Assembly (NCBI GenBank): GCA_956465555.1
Contig: OY101124.1
Coordinates: forward strand, 744,001 to 808,000
From: Nitzschia sp. pyKryTriq1
Lineage: Eukaryota; Bacillariophyta; Bacillariophyceae; Bacillariales; Bacillariaceae
Reading direction: 5' to 3'
Length of the DNA: 64,000 bases
Position 1 is the first letter of the stretch, and each line of letters opens with the position of its first letter. The notes under the pieces were generated by a model. It ran no database searches, had not been told where the DNA came from, and saw only the letters and a program-made list of their open reading frames with translations. This document shows positions 22,101 through 31,784 of this stretch, in pieces. The translations under genes and the position numbers were made by a program.

Positions 22101-22144
22101 CAAGCCAGACTTTCCTTCGTGGCTATAGGCTCCTCGGTTGACAT
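19142..22144 (-). CDS. FG-repeat nucleoporin with an internal cyclophilin domain
   Basis: The single exon encodes 1000 residues. Residues 1-500 are Ser/Thr/Pro-rich with scattered FG, FSFG and LFGAS motifs (first FSFG at 85-88). A charged helical segment (~505-548, EAFYEKHNPEKLDTVDATLE) precedes a complete cyclophilin-type peptidyl-prolyl isomerase domain (~553-728). The isomerase residues are present: HRVVPMFCVQMGDF carries the Arg, Phe and Gln of the active site, and SMANNGANRNGSQFFF and LDGKHVVFG carry the rest. The Trp of human CypA position 121 is Ser. A charged KGKGRKG loop is inserted, as in divergent-loop cyclophilins. FSFG/GFG repeats resume (~745-970) with a 54-residue tandem duplication (162-bp period near 19608 and 19770). 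The end is a strongly acidic tail. Nuclear-pore location is inferred from the FG repeats. No TPR or Ran-binding domain is seen, unlike animal RanBP2. Confidence 0.88.
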   Translation of the reverse strand: MSTEEPIATKESLAWFQQRRDRWKKAPRPKVIPLSPKTPSTTTPSNTIPITEATPRSIFLKTEQGAVPSSTNVVATTTTASAPTFSFGAAAPASSIQPSKPLFGASLGTSFNPFTIGSSQSAASTSMPGSMLGNVQLTPSINSSDATSTSKHTGFPRTTATFAVKGIDVPPGASTSSAFSPKSAVFAGTNLAPSSSIIATNTAPKPSSTIAGFGSQSKTPTNETPGSVFANINLVPSLGMGSTVSQKSTFDFPSTKPKDEQESSSESKPFSFPFGTTNSSSSVQPPLTKPTGMVRNAAAGKSNKKTTAAPPHSAPTSTAPSAKFLAAPKPETNMGSIFANIQLTPDASATSSSDTMSSSSAKPLDAAPDVTTAGGVISDTKPKSSTLSGAPTAFGSTMATTVTAANSVFGSNKPLFGASAGTSPFTFGASSVASSISNPVPVFAGISVKSKDDDEPSPSLDSVKAKVSTGMKSTSSDKRKMEQESSSDVASGNDDHRSRLEAFYEKHNPEKLDTVDATLEKYKGNEGELFRKLEAKYTPTIPTSKYPLPSGEGPTCFLEFTIGGELAGKVTVKLFHDKVPLACDNFRALCTGLKGKGRKGKPLCYKNSKVHRVVPMFCVQMGDFTLGDGTGGESIYKPNTSGVSDSMGRFKDEAFLQHSKKGLLSMANNGANRNGSQFFFTLRPCTSLDGKHVVFGEVTSGMDVVEKIGQLKTTPKQRPEPSVEISNCGEIVDGKEIPCQVTTEQAPAPFSFGASLGNISDQPNSLGFGGLAVTAKTSNSFGFGATSSSTGSSPFSFGAVASSLQSNSGGFGTSPVGVGESSNGASAAVPPSTSFGFGATSSSTGSSPFSFGAVSSSLQSRSGGFGASPAGVGKPSSGASVAVPSSNPSPFTFGAATSTTTTLFGSGSLPTFGSTSSNPFSFGSLSAAAGATSGGESPFSFGARPDLGSTRTTPSESSSPGFSFRGRADAVEVSESEDDDSSYVDDDDEEEEEDDYSDDE

Positions 22145-22573
22145 CTTCTTGATTCGATACGTTGTTTGATTGACAACAACAACAACAACAACAACAACAA
22201 CACTCCACTAGTCGTACCGTGCAACATAGTCTCCTTCGTTATTCTTGTGGGTTTTTGATTTCGCGTTTCGAAAAGTACCAAAATTGACTACAATGACTAC
22301 TATTATAAAATAATAATCACAACCTGCTCCCGAGTGTACCGGTACTGTAGTCTACTGGTAATGTACTACGAGTACAAAACATGAGTACCGACTACCATAT
22401 CATTCGGGTACAGTACCGGTACGAGCTGCACTGGAGAAACAATCATCTTCAGTGGCAGAATACTGTTGTCTACTCGTACTGCCTCGTAGATGGGTACTTC
22501 CGAAGATTATATTCTTCGGTAGATCTACTTCTATGGAGTAGATCTTTGTTTCGGTGGAAATAGTCTGCTCTCG
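22145..22573. other. Intergenic stretch with (AAC)n and two TACCGGTA sites
   Basis: Immediately upstream of the FG-nucleoporin start lies an (AAC)n run (about 22172-22202), probably in its 5' leader. TACCGGTA palindromes occur at 22337 and 22414. No gene recognised. Confidence 0.5.
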
Positions 22574-23647
22574 CTATAGCCATGCCACGACGGCAGAGAT
22601 GTTGTCGGTACTCCCTCTGCGAATGGCCTCATTCACGAGATGCTCGGCAATTCTTTCCCTCTCGTGCTCATACTTCCACACAAAATCGACTGCATCTTGG
22701 TCTTGGAAGACATCCCACAATCCATCACAGGCACATATCACAAAGGATGACATTTTTCCTTCGAGTCGAATGGACGTTTCAGAGCAATAGGGTTCAGCAA
22801 CAACATAGCTTTTCATACAATGATCCCCCAGACTACGAGTGATAGCAAGCACTCCCACCACGCGACCTTTGAACATGAAGCCTCCCGCTTTTTCGATACG
22901 TTCGACTTCTTCGGGATCATCCGGTCGATGGTCCTTGGTCAAGCGTGTCGCTCTTCCCAGGTGGCCCAAGACAATCCGAGCATCACCAGCGTTGGCCGCA
23001 TACAGTGTCAAGTTGTCTTCCTGTTTGCGTTTCTGCCAATTTTAAAGTATGAGCCAGCAAGAAATTCAAAAGCGCTATTCAGCACTACCATTACTACAGC
23101 GACGATTGCATGGAACGTACCTTGATGAGACAAATAGCAACCGTAGAACCGGATGTGCTCACTCCCAATTGCTTCGAGTGAATATCAGCCATCAAAAAGG
23201 CTCGTTCTAGCCGCTCTAGTATAGTAGCGTCGTCGTCGCACCTGAGTTCCTGCGCAACATGATAACAAAGACCATGTTCTAGGTACTCCACCATGTCGCG
23301 TCCTGACGATCAAAGAAAGAAGCATCCACACACAGAAATATAGGTGAGAGTTGTGAACAAGTGGCAAGAGTGTCGATCATCGACTGCACATCCAAACTCC
23401 ATCGAGTCCACCACTGACCTCCATGACCATCATATACCCCAAGATACGCAATGTCTTGATCGGGGGCATCCCACGTCCCTGGTGGAGAATATACTGTGCA
23501 GTCCTCCATGGATGAACGGCGCGATGGATTCATTTCTTCGTGACCCGACACAAGTACCGGCGAAGATCGGCTTGGAACGGTAGACGATATCGTCTCATTG
23601 CTTGCGGTGTCTGTCTGCAAAGGATCGGATGTTGCTAGAGATGTCAT
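22574..23647 (-). CDS. PP2C-type (PPM) protein phosphatase
   Basis: Three exons on the minus strand: 23647-23419, 23302-23121 and 23032-22574, with GT-AG introns of 116 and 88 nt (289 residues). Splicing joins GVYDGHG to GRDMVEYLEHGL and brings all PPM motifs into one frame: SSMEDCTVY, GVYDGHGG, SGSTVAICLIK, YAANAGDARIVL, DHRPDDPEEVERIEKAGG, LAITRSLGD, CACDGLWDV and RRGSTDNISAVVAWL. The metal-binding Asp residues are all present, so an active Mn/Mg-dependent Ser/Thr phosphatase is expected. The N-terminal ~50 residues are Ser/Thr-rich and disordered. ATG 23647 was chosen because the frame upstream has no other ATG. It is divergent from the Lys/Ala-rich gene, 617 bp apart. Confidence 0.9.
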
Positions 23648-24264
23648 CGTCGAAGTTGATGGTATCAAGGTGGTTTGCGACTTTTGGTTGTTTGTTTCCT
23701 GCTGCGTTTGGTCGTTGTCATTGTCGATTGCCGGCAAAAAACAGTTGCAAGAGCGAATAATAATTATTTGAAAAGGTGGGGCTTGCGCGCTTTTTGCGCG
23801 ACCCAAAAGCTTGGAAAAACTTGAGCTTGGTCTTCGTTGTTTTCGAGTTTGATGATTGATTCTACCGGTACGTATGATGTTGAATTTTTTCGAGCTCGAT
23901 TTTTGTTCCGCCTGTCATGTGTACGTCAATTGGCTGCAGTTGGCTGACATACATAAGAGAAGCGTTGGAGTAGAGCGCCGTAGATCTTCAGTACAATTCT
24001 ACGTACAACTTGAGGTTGTGGATACGTCGGCGGGAAGATGCCGGAAGTACGTGTTGGATGCGTGTTGTCCCGATGAGAGCCGCACAGAGGGAAGATCCAA
24101 TAAATGCGGATCGGTTCCCATTGCCCTCCGTCACCATCATCGTCAGTTGGAGCCCGCGCCTAACCAATAAAGACGTACGTAGTACGTGCCGAATGCAATC
24201 CGTCGCCATTGCATTCATCATCCACCTTCCTTTTTCACAGTTGTGTTAATACTAGAAGACGACA
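23648..24264. promoter_or_regulatory. Shared divergent promoter region
   Basis: This 617-bp interval separates the start codons of the PP2C (-) and Lys/Ala-rich (+) genes and must contain both promoters. It includes a TACCGGTA palindrome at 23863. No coding sequence recognised. Confidence 0.5.
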
Positions 24265-25964
24265 ATGAAGTTCTCAAGTGCTGCAGTCTTGGCCGTCGTG
24301 GCCCCATTGGCCGCTGGTTTTGCCACAACCGCGAACCAAAGGCAGTTTGTTCCAAAGAATGTCGCGTTCGTTCCTCCATCGGCGGCTCGCAGATCGACGA
24401 CTTCCCGAGGAGCCATGTCGATGGACTTGAGCGACCTGGAAAAGCGATTGTTGGAACCAAAGGAGGAGAAAAAGGTCACCAAGGCAAAGCCGGAACCCAA
24501 AAAAGTAGCGCCCAAGCCAAAGCCAGAACCCAAAAAGCCCGAGCCCAAAAAGCCTAAGGCTAAGAAGGTAGAGCCGGCCCCTGCTCCTACCCCTGCACCA
24601 GAACCGGTCAAGGGCAAGAAAGCTTCTACCAAGTATGATCTAGGTGGCGTTGAGGGCACTCCCAAGGCGAAGAAGGAGAAACCGGCTCCTGCACCCAAGG
24701 TAGTGAAGCCAAAGGCAGAAAAGCCTAAGATCACCCCTCCGCCAAAGAAGGAGAAGCCGGTGCCCAAGCCCGCTGCCCCTAAGACCCCTGCCGTCAAGGA
24801 CCCCAACGCTGTCCCAGCTGGTGTTGCTCTCGGAGCTGCCCCTCTCATACTTGCCCCGGTTGCTTTGTTGGGAGCTGGTCGCTCTATCCTCACTGGAACA
24901 AAGGCTCGTCGTGAGAAGATCCAAAAGGAAATTGCTACCTTCGAAGCTGCCAAGGCCAAGAAGACCGTCAGCGCCGAAGTCGATGCTGGTGGTGTCGTGA
25001 CTGCTCTTGTAGGTTCCCTCGAGATGGTGGTGATATCGTGCATGCTGCTATCATTTTTGTACCTGACACTTTGTTCCTCTTTCTTCAGGGATTTTTGGGA
25101 GCTTCAGCTGCAGCCTTGGCCCTAATTGTAACCTCCCCGTTTTCGTCGTCCAACACCCCATCGATGAATCTTAACTTGCCAACTCCAAGTGTGAGCGCCC
25201 CCAAGGCCGCCAAGGTGAAGGCCGGCCAAACCAAGGCGCCATCAGCTACTGCCGCGGTTGAAAAGGGCGTTATTGGTGCCAAGAAAGCGTCAAAGACCCC
25301 CAAGGGATATGATTTCTCTCTCGAAGAAGAAGTGAAAGCAGCCGAGAAGGCAGAAAAGGTGGCAAAGGCGGAGCTCAAGGCAGAAGATGCCAAGGTGGCC
25401 AAGGCTAATGCGGCCGCCGAGAAGGCCGCTGAGAAGGAGCAAGCTGCCGTCGAGGCCGAGAAGAAGGCGGAAGATCAAGCGAAGGGAGCTGCAAAGGCCG
25501 AAAAGGAGGCCAAGGCCGCTGAAGAAAAGAAGGCCGCCAAAGAGGCTGCTGATAAGGCCGAAAAGGCTGAAAAGGAAGCCAAGGCCGCCGAAGAGAAGGC
25601 AAAGAAAGAATCAGAAGCTGCCGAGGCCAAAGCACGGGCAGAGGAAGAGAAGGCTGCTCAGATCAAGGCGAAGGAAGAGGCAGCAGCTAAGGCTGCCGCT
25701 GCTAAGGAGGCAGATCTTAAGACTGCCAAGAAGGAAGAGGCTGCTGCTAAGCCCGCCCCTACCCCTGCTCCCGCCCCCAAACCAGCTCCTGCACCAAAGG
25801 CAGCGCCGGCCCCCACTCCGGCACCAGCACCAGTGCCTGTTGCGGCACCCAAATCATCTGGTGCAGCTCTCGGTAAGGTTGGCGCTGCTGCTCCCGGCGG
25901 TAAGGTTCTGCCGAAGGAAGAACTTGGCGCTGATGTGCTCAGCATCCTCAAGAAATACAACTAA
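24265..25964 (+). CDS. Lys/Ala/Pro-rich protein with plastid-type presequence and two membrane segments
   Basis: Two exons, 24265-25008 and 25089-25964 (539 residues); the 80-nt intron is in phase 0. The N-terminus is a signal peptide (MKFSSAAVLAVVAPLAAG) followed directly by FATTANQ and a basic Ser/Arg-rich stretch. This is the bipartite pattern, with Phe after the cleavage site, that sends diatom proteins into the plastid. Residues ~55-180 are KPEPKKP-type low complexity. Two hydrophobic segments follow (VALGAAPLILAPVALLGAG, and one made across the splice junction, VVTALGFLGASAAALALIV). After them comes a ~140-residue Ala/Lys/Glu coiled-coil-like region and a Pro/Ala run (APTPAPAPKPAPAP), and the protein ends in LSILKKYN. 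No family is recognised. It may be a plastid-membrane anchored structural or spacer protein (inference). Confidence 0.8.
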
Positions 25965-26223
25965 AGAACGTCCTGAGCCGCGGATGGTGTCGCTTGGAGG
26001 CGCGTTGGTACTATCCTCATTCTTCCAACCCAGCCATCGGCTTTCAAGGTTCCCAGCGCACATCATCGAGCTCCATTGCACCTCATACACACGACTGTGT
26101 CAATATACGACCTTCAAAAGCGACTTCACTCTAGCTAAAATAGACGGAAAAGTTATTGCAAAAATTGATACGTGAAGAGTAGTCGGATCGGAAAGGCAGC
26201 CAATAGTACGCCCCGTCGTTTTC

Positions 26224-27561
26224 TCAGATTCTTGTATCATCGTCGTCGTCATCTTCGCCTAGTGAGGAGTCCTCACCGCTTCCACCGGTGCTGCTAACAA
26301 GCTGCCGCTCTTGTTTTTCTTGTTGCGCTTGGGCAAATTGCAACGCCTGTTGAGCTTTCCATCGGAACGATATATTCAAGGATGCGAAGAAAGACGTCCA
26401 CGTGGCCAAATAAAGATTGGATCCCGGGACCTGTCTCGGTAAATCACTGCAAGCCAGCTCGACTCTGCTGACGATCATTTCGCCATCTTCGTCAACACCC
26501 AACCTCTCGTAAAGGACTATGGTGCAGTTTTCAACCCGCAAAGAAACTTCATCGCGACTACATTGGCTCCCAGTGAGAGTTGCCGCTATTCCTTGATCTT
26601 GCGTCATGATAGCTAATTGAATGGTCCAAAGCAGAACCAAGAAGAAGCTACTTGAGAGTTCCAGCCAACCACCCTGCTCGCACTGTGGTATAAAGTCGTA
26701 GTGAACAAGGATGAAAAACAAAGAAATAAAGAAACTGACCGTTGACAATGCAACTCCAACAGATGTATCGTCCAGTTCGTCTGCTTCTAAGCGAACGTGC
26801 ATATCTATACATGTGCCGAGAACCTAGAGAGAAGAGCGATAGGTGAGGACAACTGCTGACATCATCTTCCATACGGTGTATCCAAATTGCAATTTGAACG
26901 CACCACCATACTAGTGAGCATGAGAACCCACCAACTCTTCAATGTTGCCGATAGTCCCGTAAGTTCGGATATGGAAAGAATGTCTTTCGAGGCTGACCAT
27001 TCATTCAATGTGTAGATACAACTGAATAAAGCAAACCAACTCGAAAAATAGATGTTGCTAGCAACATACGCGATTCCCCCAGCTCTCGTAGTGTATCCCG
27101 TCCCAACGATCCACCACACTACGCAAAACAGCAGTGTCGCTCCTTCGACTTTTCCGTCCTTGGCTTTTGTAAAATACAATAGATCCAACCATCTTTGACT
27201 TCGGTCTTGTATCAGCACCAATACAGCCAAGGCGAATGTAACCAGTCCAAAAGCCATGCTAGCAGCCCAATAGGACCGTCGGTCAGATCTTGAAATATTC
27301 GAAATTCTGCGCAGTGACCAAAAAAAAATGGAGTACATTATTTCGTGAGTGTGTCGTCGAGATGGTCAGCAACGAACGAGGGGCGGTGATCCCACCACCC
27401 ATTTGTCAATGTCTGTATTTCAATTACTACAATACTTACGAAGCAAAGTTGACCAAACTTGTCAAAGCTATGAATACATATCCCTTCCATCGTGGATTGA
27501 ACTCGGGTGGTTTTTCCTTCTTGACGGTCCCATTGGATGCGGGTGAAACTGGTTCGCTCAT
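26224..27561 (-). CDS. Multi-pass membrane protein, unknown function
   Basis: Three exons are proposed: 27561-27440, 27306-26904 and 26823-26224 (374 residues). Exon 1 starts MSEPVSPASNGTVKKEK and runs into the first membrane segment (YVFIALTSLVNF). Further hydrophobic segments include AASMAFGLVTFALAVLVLI, TLLFCVVWWIVGTGY, SSWFALFSCIYTL, WWVLMLTSMVV, ALSTVSFFISLFFILV and SSSFFLVLLWTIQLAIM, about seven in all. The C-terminal region is soluble, ending in a Gln-rich helix and a D6 acidic run. The second intron donor (GTGCGT at 26903) is less certain than the others; it was chosen because it alone keeps the frame. No named family is recognised. Confidence 0.7.
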
Positions 27562-28257
27562 GATGACGTGAAACGAATTGGACTTGGAGCGAAGAATACA
27601 GAATAATATAATTGCGTAATGCAGCGTTCAGCAGACTGCCTTCAGCATTGTGAGTTGCTATCTTCACACACAGCGTGACAACGACGATGTAGCCGGCAGC
27701 CGGCCATCATGGTCGACCATGAAACACCGCCGTCTCTCGCGGGCGCGAACCACCGGAGACGAAAAAAGGACCCTAACTCTACTGGTACCGGTAGTATATG
27801 GAAGGAACCAGGATATGACGTCGGATCACATGCGCGCCCGCCCGGCCCACCCGCCCGCGATGCCCGCTCGCCGGTCTGCCATCCGTTCTTCCCACAAACC
27901 GCTCACCGCCGCCCATCAAAAATCAACAAGATGCCTTCCAACAAACAGCCGCCATCCGCCATCATACCAATCAACGAATAATAATCAATCAATCGACCCT
28001 CATTCCTCAACACATCCATCCATCTGTTGGTGCATTTCTCTTACATCCAAAGGTCAAGGTCGTTTGAAGCTGTACTGGGAACATAAGATTGCCTTTAATT
28101 AATTAAAGGACTGCGATACTGACTGTTGACGTGGTTAAACGGTGACGGATTTCCATGTATGCAACAAGGGAACAATAAAAAGTTTTCACCGAGCGCCCAT
28201 CATCGACGAGCGTCTATCTCCCTCTCCGGATACGCTGTAATAATTCTGAGGAGCAAG
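27562..28257. promoter_or_regulatory. Shared divergent promoter region
   Basis: The 696-bp interval between the multi-pass membrane gene (-) and the NUMOD3 gene (+) should contain both promoters. A TACCGGTA palindrome lies at 27786. Longer frames here lack family resemblance. An in-frame ATG at 28159 would extend the NUMOD3 protein but would bury its presequence. Confidence 0.45.
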
Positions 28258-29937
28258 ATGACATCTGTTTTTAACATCCGAATACTCCAGCCACTGAAAG
28301 CCTTGGCGGAATCATGGTGTCTTCTGTCACTGTTATTATTCATAGCACTGTTCCAAAGTGCCAGCAGCTTTTCGGCGCAACAACCGAGATTTACTTCCCT
28401 CCCATCCCGGCAGGTAGGCATATACTGCCAGCAGAGTCAGAACGAGATGCGATGCTGGGAATTACAACAACTGCGGCATTCGCAGTCGTCTCGATCAATA
28501 GTAGCATCAAAATCAACGACATGTCTTTTAGACAGCGCAGAACATGAAGTGGAGATAACCCCCATGAGAATTAACGGGGACTTGAACGGCTTCCTCGTCA
28601 AGGGAGAATCGTCACCATCATCATCATCATCATCATCGGCAAACAATAAGGCTAGTCAGGATCGCAATGTCGTCGTGGTGAATAGATCTTCGATCTCATA
28701 CTCCAACGGACATATCAGCAATGGAGTCAAGGGGGAAAGCCCTAAAATTGATCCATTGCCTCCTGTCAGCTTGGATGAACTTGATGTACCAAAGCCAACC
28801 GAAAACGGAGGGTATTCCCATACATCCGCCAGCAGGGCAAAGATTGGAGCTGCTAATAAGGGCAAAACTCCTTGGAACAAAGGCCAAAAACGGTCGGACG
28901 AAGTCAAGGCGAGAATAGCTGCTGGTGTACGTGCTCGAAATCGTGAGAAGTTCCTTCAAATGCTCAAGGATGTGGGCTTGACGGAGAAAGAGTATGAGGA
29001 AAAGAAGAAGGAGGAACGTCGCGTTAAAGATGCGGAACGTCGGTCTCGTCGTACAGAGAATGGGGGGTATAGACCCACCGACGAAACCAAGGCTAAAATA
29101 TCTCGAATTTTGAAAGAGAAGCACGCCAGGGGAGAAATCAAGCCGCGTAAAATCGATCCTAGTAAAGTGCGACGAGGCTTTACACATTCAGATGAAACGA
29201 AACAAAAAATCTCGGAAGCGCTTCGGAAGCGGTGGTCAGTCGACGCCGAGTACCGTGCGAAAATGACCCAGAAAATGAAGACTACATACAGCAAGGAAGA
29301 TGTCCGCAAGAAGGTTTCCGTGACGCTGAAAAAGAAGTGGCAAGATCCGGAATTTCGCGAACAAATGTTGGAGAAAATGAAGAAAAATCGAAAATCTCCA
29401 AGTGTTACCGAAGATTATCGTGATAAGATATCGAAAGCCATGAAAGCCAAGTGGCAAGATGCTGATTATCGAGAAAAAACATTGAATGGCATTGCCAAAC
29501 ATAGCAAGTTGCTGAACCGTAAGCCTCGAAGCACACCTACGCAACCACGGGGATCGGTCAAAGAGGTACAGGTGATGAAACCTCTTGCACCCGGAGAAGC
29601 AGTTCAGAAGGTAAAGAAGGTACGAAAGAAGAAGCAAAAGTCGGTTATAGTTAAGAAAGATGGTAGCGTCAAAGCGGTCACGAGCAAATCGGTAGGGAAT
29701 TCCAAGGTTCCAGCCAAGAAAAGGGCCAAAGAGCCCGATGGTAGCGTCAATCGATTACGTGAAGAAAGAAGAGACCTTTTCGATTTATTGTATGGAGACG
29801 AGCAATTCAGCGCTGATTCTGACGCTGGCAATCGTGACCTACCAGGCAACGATCAACTGGATCGGACGTCGACTCGCTTTGATTTGGGCGACGAAGATTT
29901 AGATTCGTTTGATCCCTACGGCCTCGACGACTACTGA
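28258..29937 (+). CDS. NUMOD3-repeat DNA-binding-type protein, plastid-type presequence
   Basis: The product has 559 residues from ATG 28258. It starts with a signal-anchor (AESWCLLSLLLFIALFQSASS) followed by FSAQQPRFTS, matching the diatom plastid bipartite signal with Phe after the cleavage point. After ~130 residues of linker come repeated NUMOD3-type motifs: GGYSHTSASRAKIGAANKGK, GGYRPTDETKAKISRILKEK, GFTHSDETKQKISEALRKRW, DVRKKVSVTLKKKWQDPEFR and DYRDKISKAMKAKWQDADYR. NUMOD3 is a small helical DNA-binding module best known from homing endonucleases. No GIY-YIG or HNH nuclease domain is visible. The C-terminus is Lys-rich, then acidic. A plastid nucleoid role is a plausible inference. Confidence 0.82.
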   Translation: MTSVFNIRILQPLKALAESWCLLSLLLFIALFQSASSFSAQQPRFTSLPSRQVGIYCQQSQNEMRCWELQQLRHSQSSRSIVASKSTTCLLDSAEHEVEITPMRINGDLNGFLVKGESSPSSSSSSSANNKASQDRNVVVVNRSSISYSNGHISNGVKGESPKIDPLPPVSLDELDVPKPTENGGYSHTSASRAKIGAANKGKTPWNKGQKRSDEVKARIAAGVRARNREKFLQMLKDVGLTEKEYEEKKKEERRVKDAERRSRRTENGGYRPTDETKAKISRILKEKHARGEIKPRKIDPSKVRRGFTHSDETKQKISEALRKRWSVDAEYRAKMTQKMKTTYSKEDVRKKVSVTLKKKWQDPEFREQMLEKMKKNRKSPSVTEDYRDKISKAMKAKWQDADYREKTLNGIAKHSKLLNRKPRSTPTQPRGSVKEVQVMKPLAPGEAVQKVKKVRKKKQKSVIVKKDGSVKAVTSKSVGNSKVPAKKRAKEPDGSVNRLREERRDLFDLLYGDEQFSADSDAGNRDLPGNDQLDRTSTRFDLGDEDLDSFDPYGLDDY

Positions 29938-30259
29938 CGAGTCCAGCCTTGCCATTGGCCACCGAGTCCTAAATCACTTCAAGTCCATCAGGTACAACGA
30001 CTAGAACGGTCATCGCGCAAATGCTGATAGCACACGTGACGTCGGATGTATAATGGTGGGTCGTGATGAGCGTGAACTACTCTGGCTTTCCGTCTCTGTA
30101 GTGTTTGCGCGCCTACTGGTCTGGTGGTCTTGCATGAGTAAACCAGACTAGCATCGAACATCCCTGCTTGGACATGCTATTGTACTGCGGGATCTTAAGA
30201 TTACTCTTTTATACATACATTCAGACACTCAGCCACCCAGCAGTATTGCATTCCTTTTG
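29938..30259. other. Convergent intergenic stretch, no gene recognised
   Basis: This is the 3' region between the NUMOD3 gene (+) and the SR-type cyclophilin (-). Nothing conserved recognised. Confidence 0.45.
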
Positions 30260-31143
30260 TCATCTTCGTTTCGACTTGGCCCTGTGGTCTTTCTTGTGTC
30301 TTTTTCGCTTCTTAGACCTATGTTTGGCATACGATGAATCAGCATCCTCTTGGCTCGAAACATCAATGGAGGCTCGCTTTCGTTTCTTCTTTTTCCTCTT
30401 CACCTCAGGTTCCGATTGACTAGACAAAGATCTCGAGCTGAAGTCGCTGTCGCAACCATCACTGCTATTGCTTCGGGAACGATGCCTTTTCTTTTTGCTT
30501 TCCTTGGAGTTTTTCTTCTTCTTTTTCTTGTTGTGACTTTTGGTTGCCTTTTCCCTGGGCGTGTCATCGAGCTCGTCAGGGTATCCGACTCCGCAGTCGG
30601 CAATGACTACAGTTTGCATGGGAACGGGCCGATCGCCATCTCGTTCCACATGCACCATCTTTTCCACTACATCCATACCCCGAACGACACGGCCGAACAC
30701 AACATGTTTCCCATCCAAATGCGGGGTTGCCTTGAGAGTGATAAAAAACTGACTTCCATTCGTATTTTTGCCTTTATTTGCCATGCTGACGGTGCCTGCT
30801 TGGTCATGCTTGCCCTTGAGATTTTCATCCGAAAAGGTGCCTCCCGTATAGAGTGGCTATATCCCCCCGTCCCATCAAATCGTTCAAAGTCTCCCGTTTG
30901 GACCATGAATTGGTCAATAATACGATGAAATTCACATCCTCGATAGGTCGGACAGGGTTTTCGGGTATTAGTCGTTTCGGTCGAAGAGCACAAAGAGACG
31001 AAATTCTGGCAAGTCAAAGGACAAGCCTCAGTCAAGAGCTCGATGACAATTGGGTTTCGCTGGACGTCTCCCGCAATGGAAATGGACAGGTAGCAATGCT
31101 TGGGGATGAGAGATGGCGAATTCTTGCCCTCGTCATCCTTCAT
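30260..31143 (-). CDS. SR-type cyclophilin with an apparent frameshift
   Basis: From ATG 31143 the frame encodes the first half of a cyclophilin domain: [20 protein letters not shown] and [14 protein letters not shown], with the active-site Arg, Phe and Gln, up to [10 protein letters not shown]. Near 30846-30850 the homology jumps frame and continues as [32 protein letters not shown] and [12 protein letters not shown]. The tail is a Lys/Arg/Ser-rich nuclear extension ([24 protein letters not shown]), as in SR-cyclophilins that associate with spliceosomes. One base seems to be missing. No GT-AG intron fits the junction. Either the assembly has a 1-bp error or the gene is broken. The tail and second half retain a good frame, which favours an assembly error or a recent lesion. 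Confidence 0.78.
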
Positions 31144-31784
31144 TGTCTTGGTAGCAGAGTGTTCTTCGGCCCTGTTATGTTGGCTTTGATGAGTCTATCG
31201 CTTCGTCTATCCCTACAACTGGACCTGAACGGTATCGTTGCAGCTTTCTAACCCTGAAAATATATGAAGTTCAGTGCATCAACGTTGTCCTCAATCAATT
31301 GTTGTTGTTGATGAGGAGCTTTTCGTCTGATTTTATGGTTGGATCTTTATAGTACTGATTCTACAGATAATTTTTGGACATTTTTTGACATCTTTGACAT
31401 ATTTTGACTGCAACGATACCGGTACGACACAACTAAAGCCATCGATATTGAAGGGCAGCATGGTGTTCATGATTCTCTATCCAATAGTGGTAGGAGCGAA
31501 TACTACAACTAAATTGGACAGTGCACTTTTTCGCAGCTTTACGATATACTACTTCTATTAATGATTGAGAAGAAACAATAGATCCTCAAGACGACCTTGC
31601 TGCTCTTGACCACCCATACACAAATAAAGAACATACTTCGAGTGTAGGTCGAGGAGGAGTATATTGCAGTCGAGCCAGGTCGATGCTACTTACAACTTCT
31701 GCTACGAACATATGCCAGAAGATATGCTTCCCAAACGATCGCAGGCAACCTCCACCTGCAGGGAAATACTCATCCCCTATGAAC
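31144..31784. other. Intergenic stretch, no gene recognised
   Basis: It should contain the promoter of the cyclophilin gene and the 3' end of the PDZ gene. A TACCGGTA palindrome lies at 31417. Nothing else conserved was seen. Confidence 0.45.

Noticed and set aside
25387-26175. Arg/Pro-rich frame overlapping the Lys/Ala-rich gene
   Set aside because: Frame-shifted shadow of Ala/Lys codons.
27650-28102. Basic frame upstream of the NUMOD3 gene
   Set aside because: Lies in a divergent promoter region, has low complexity and no family.
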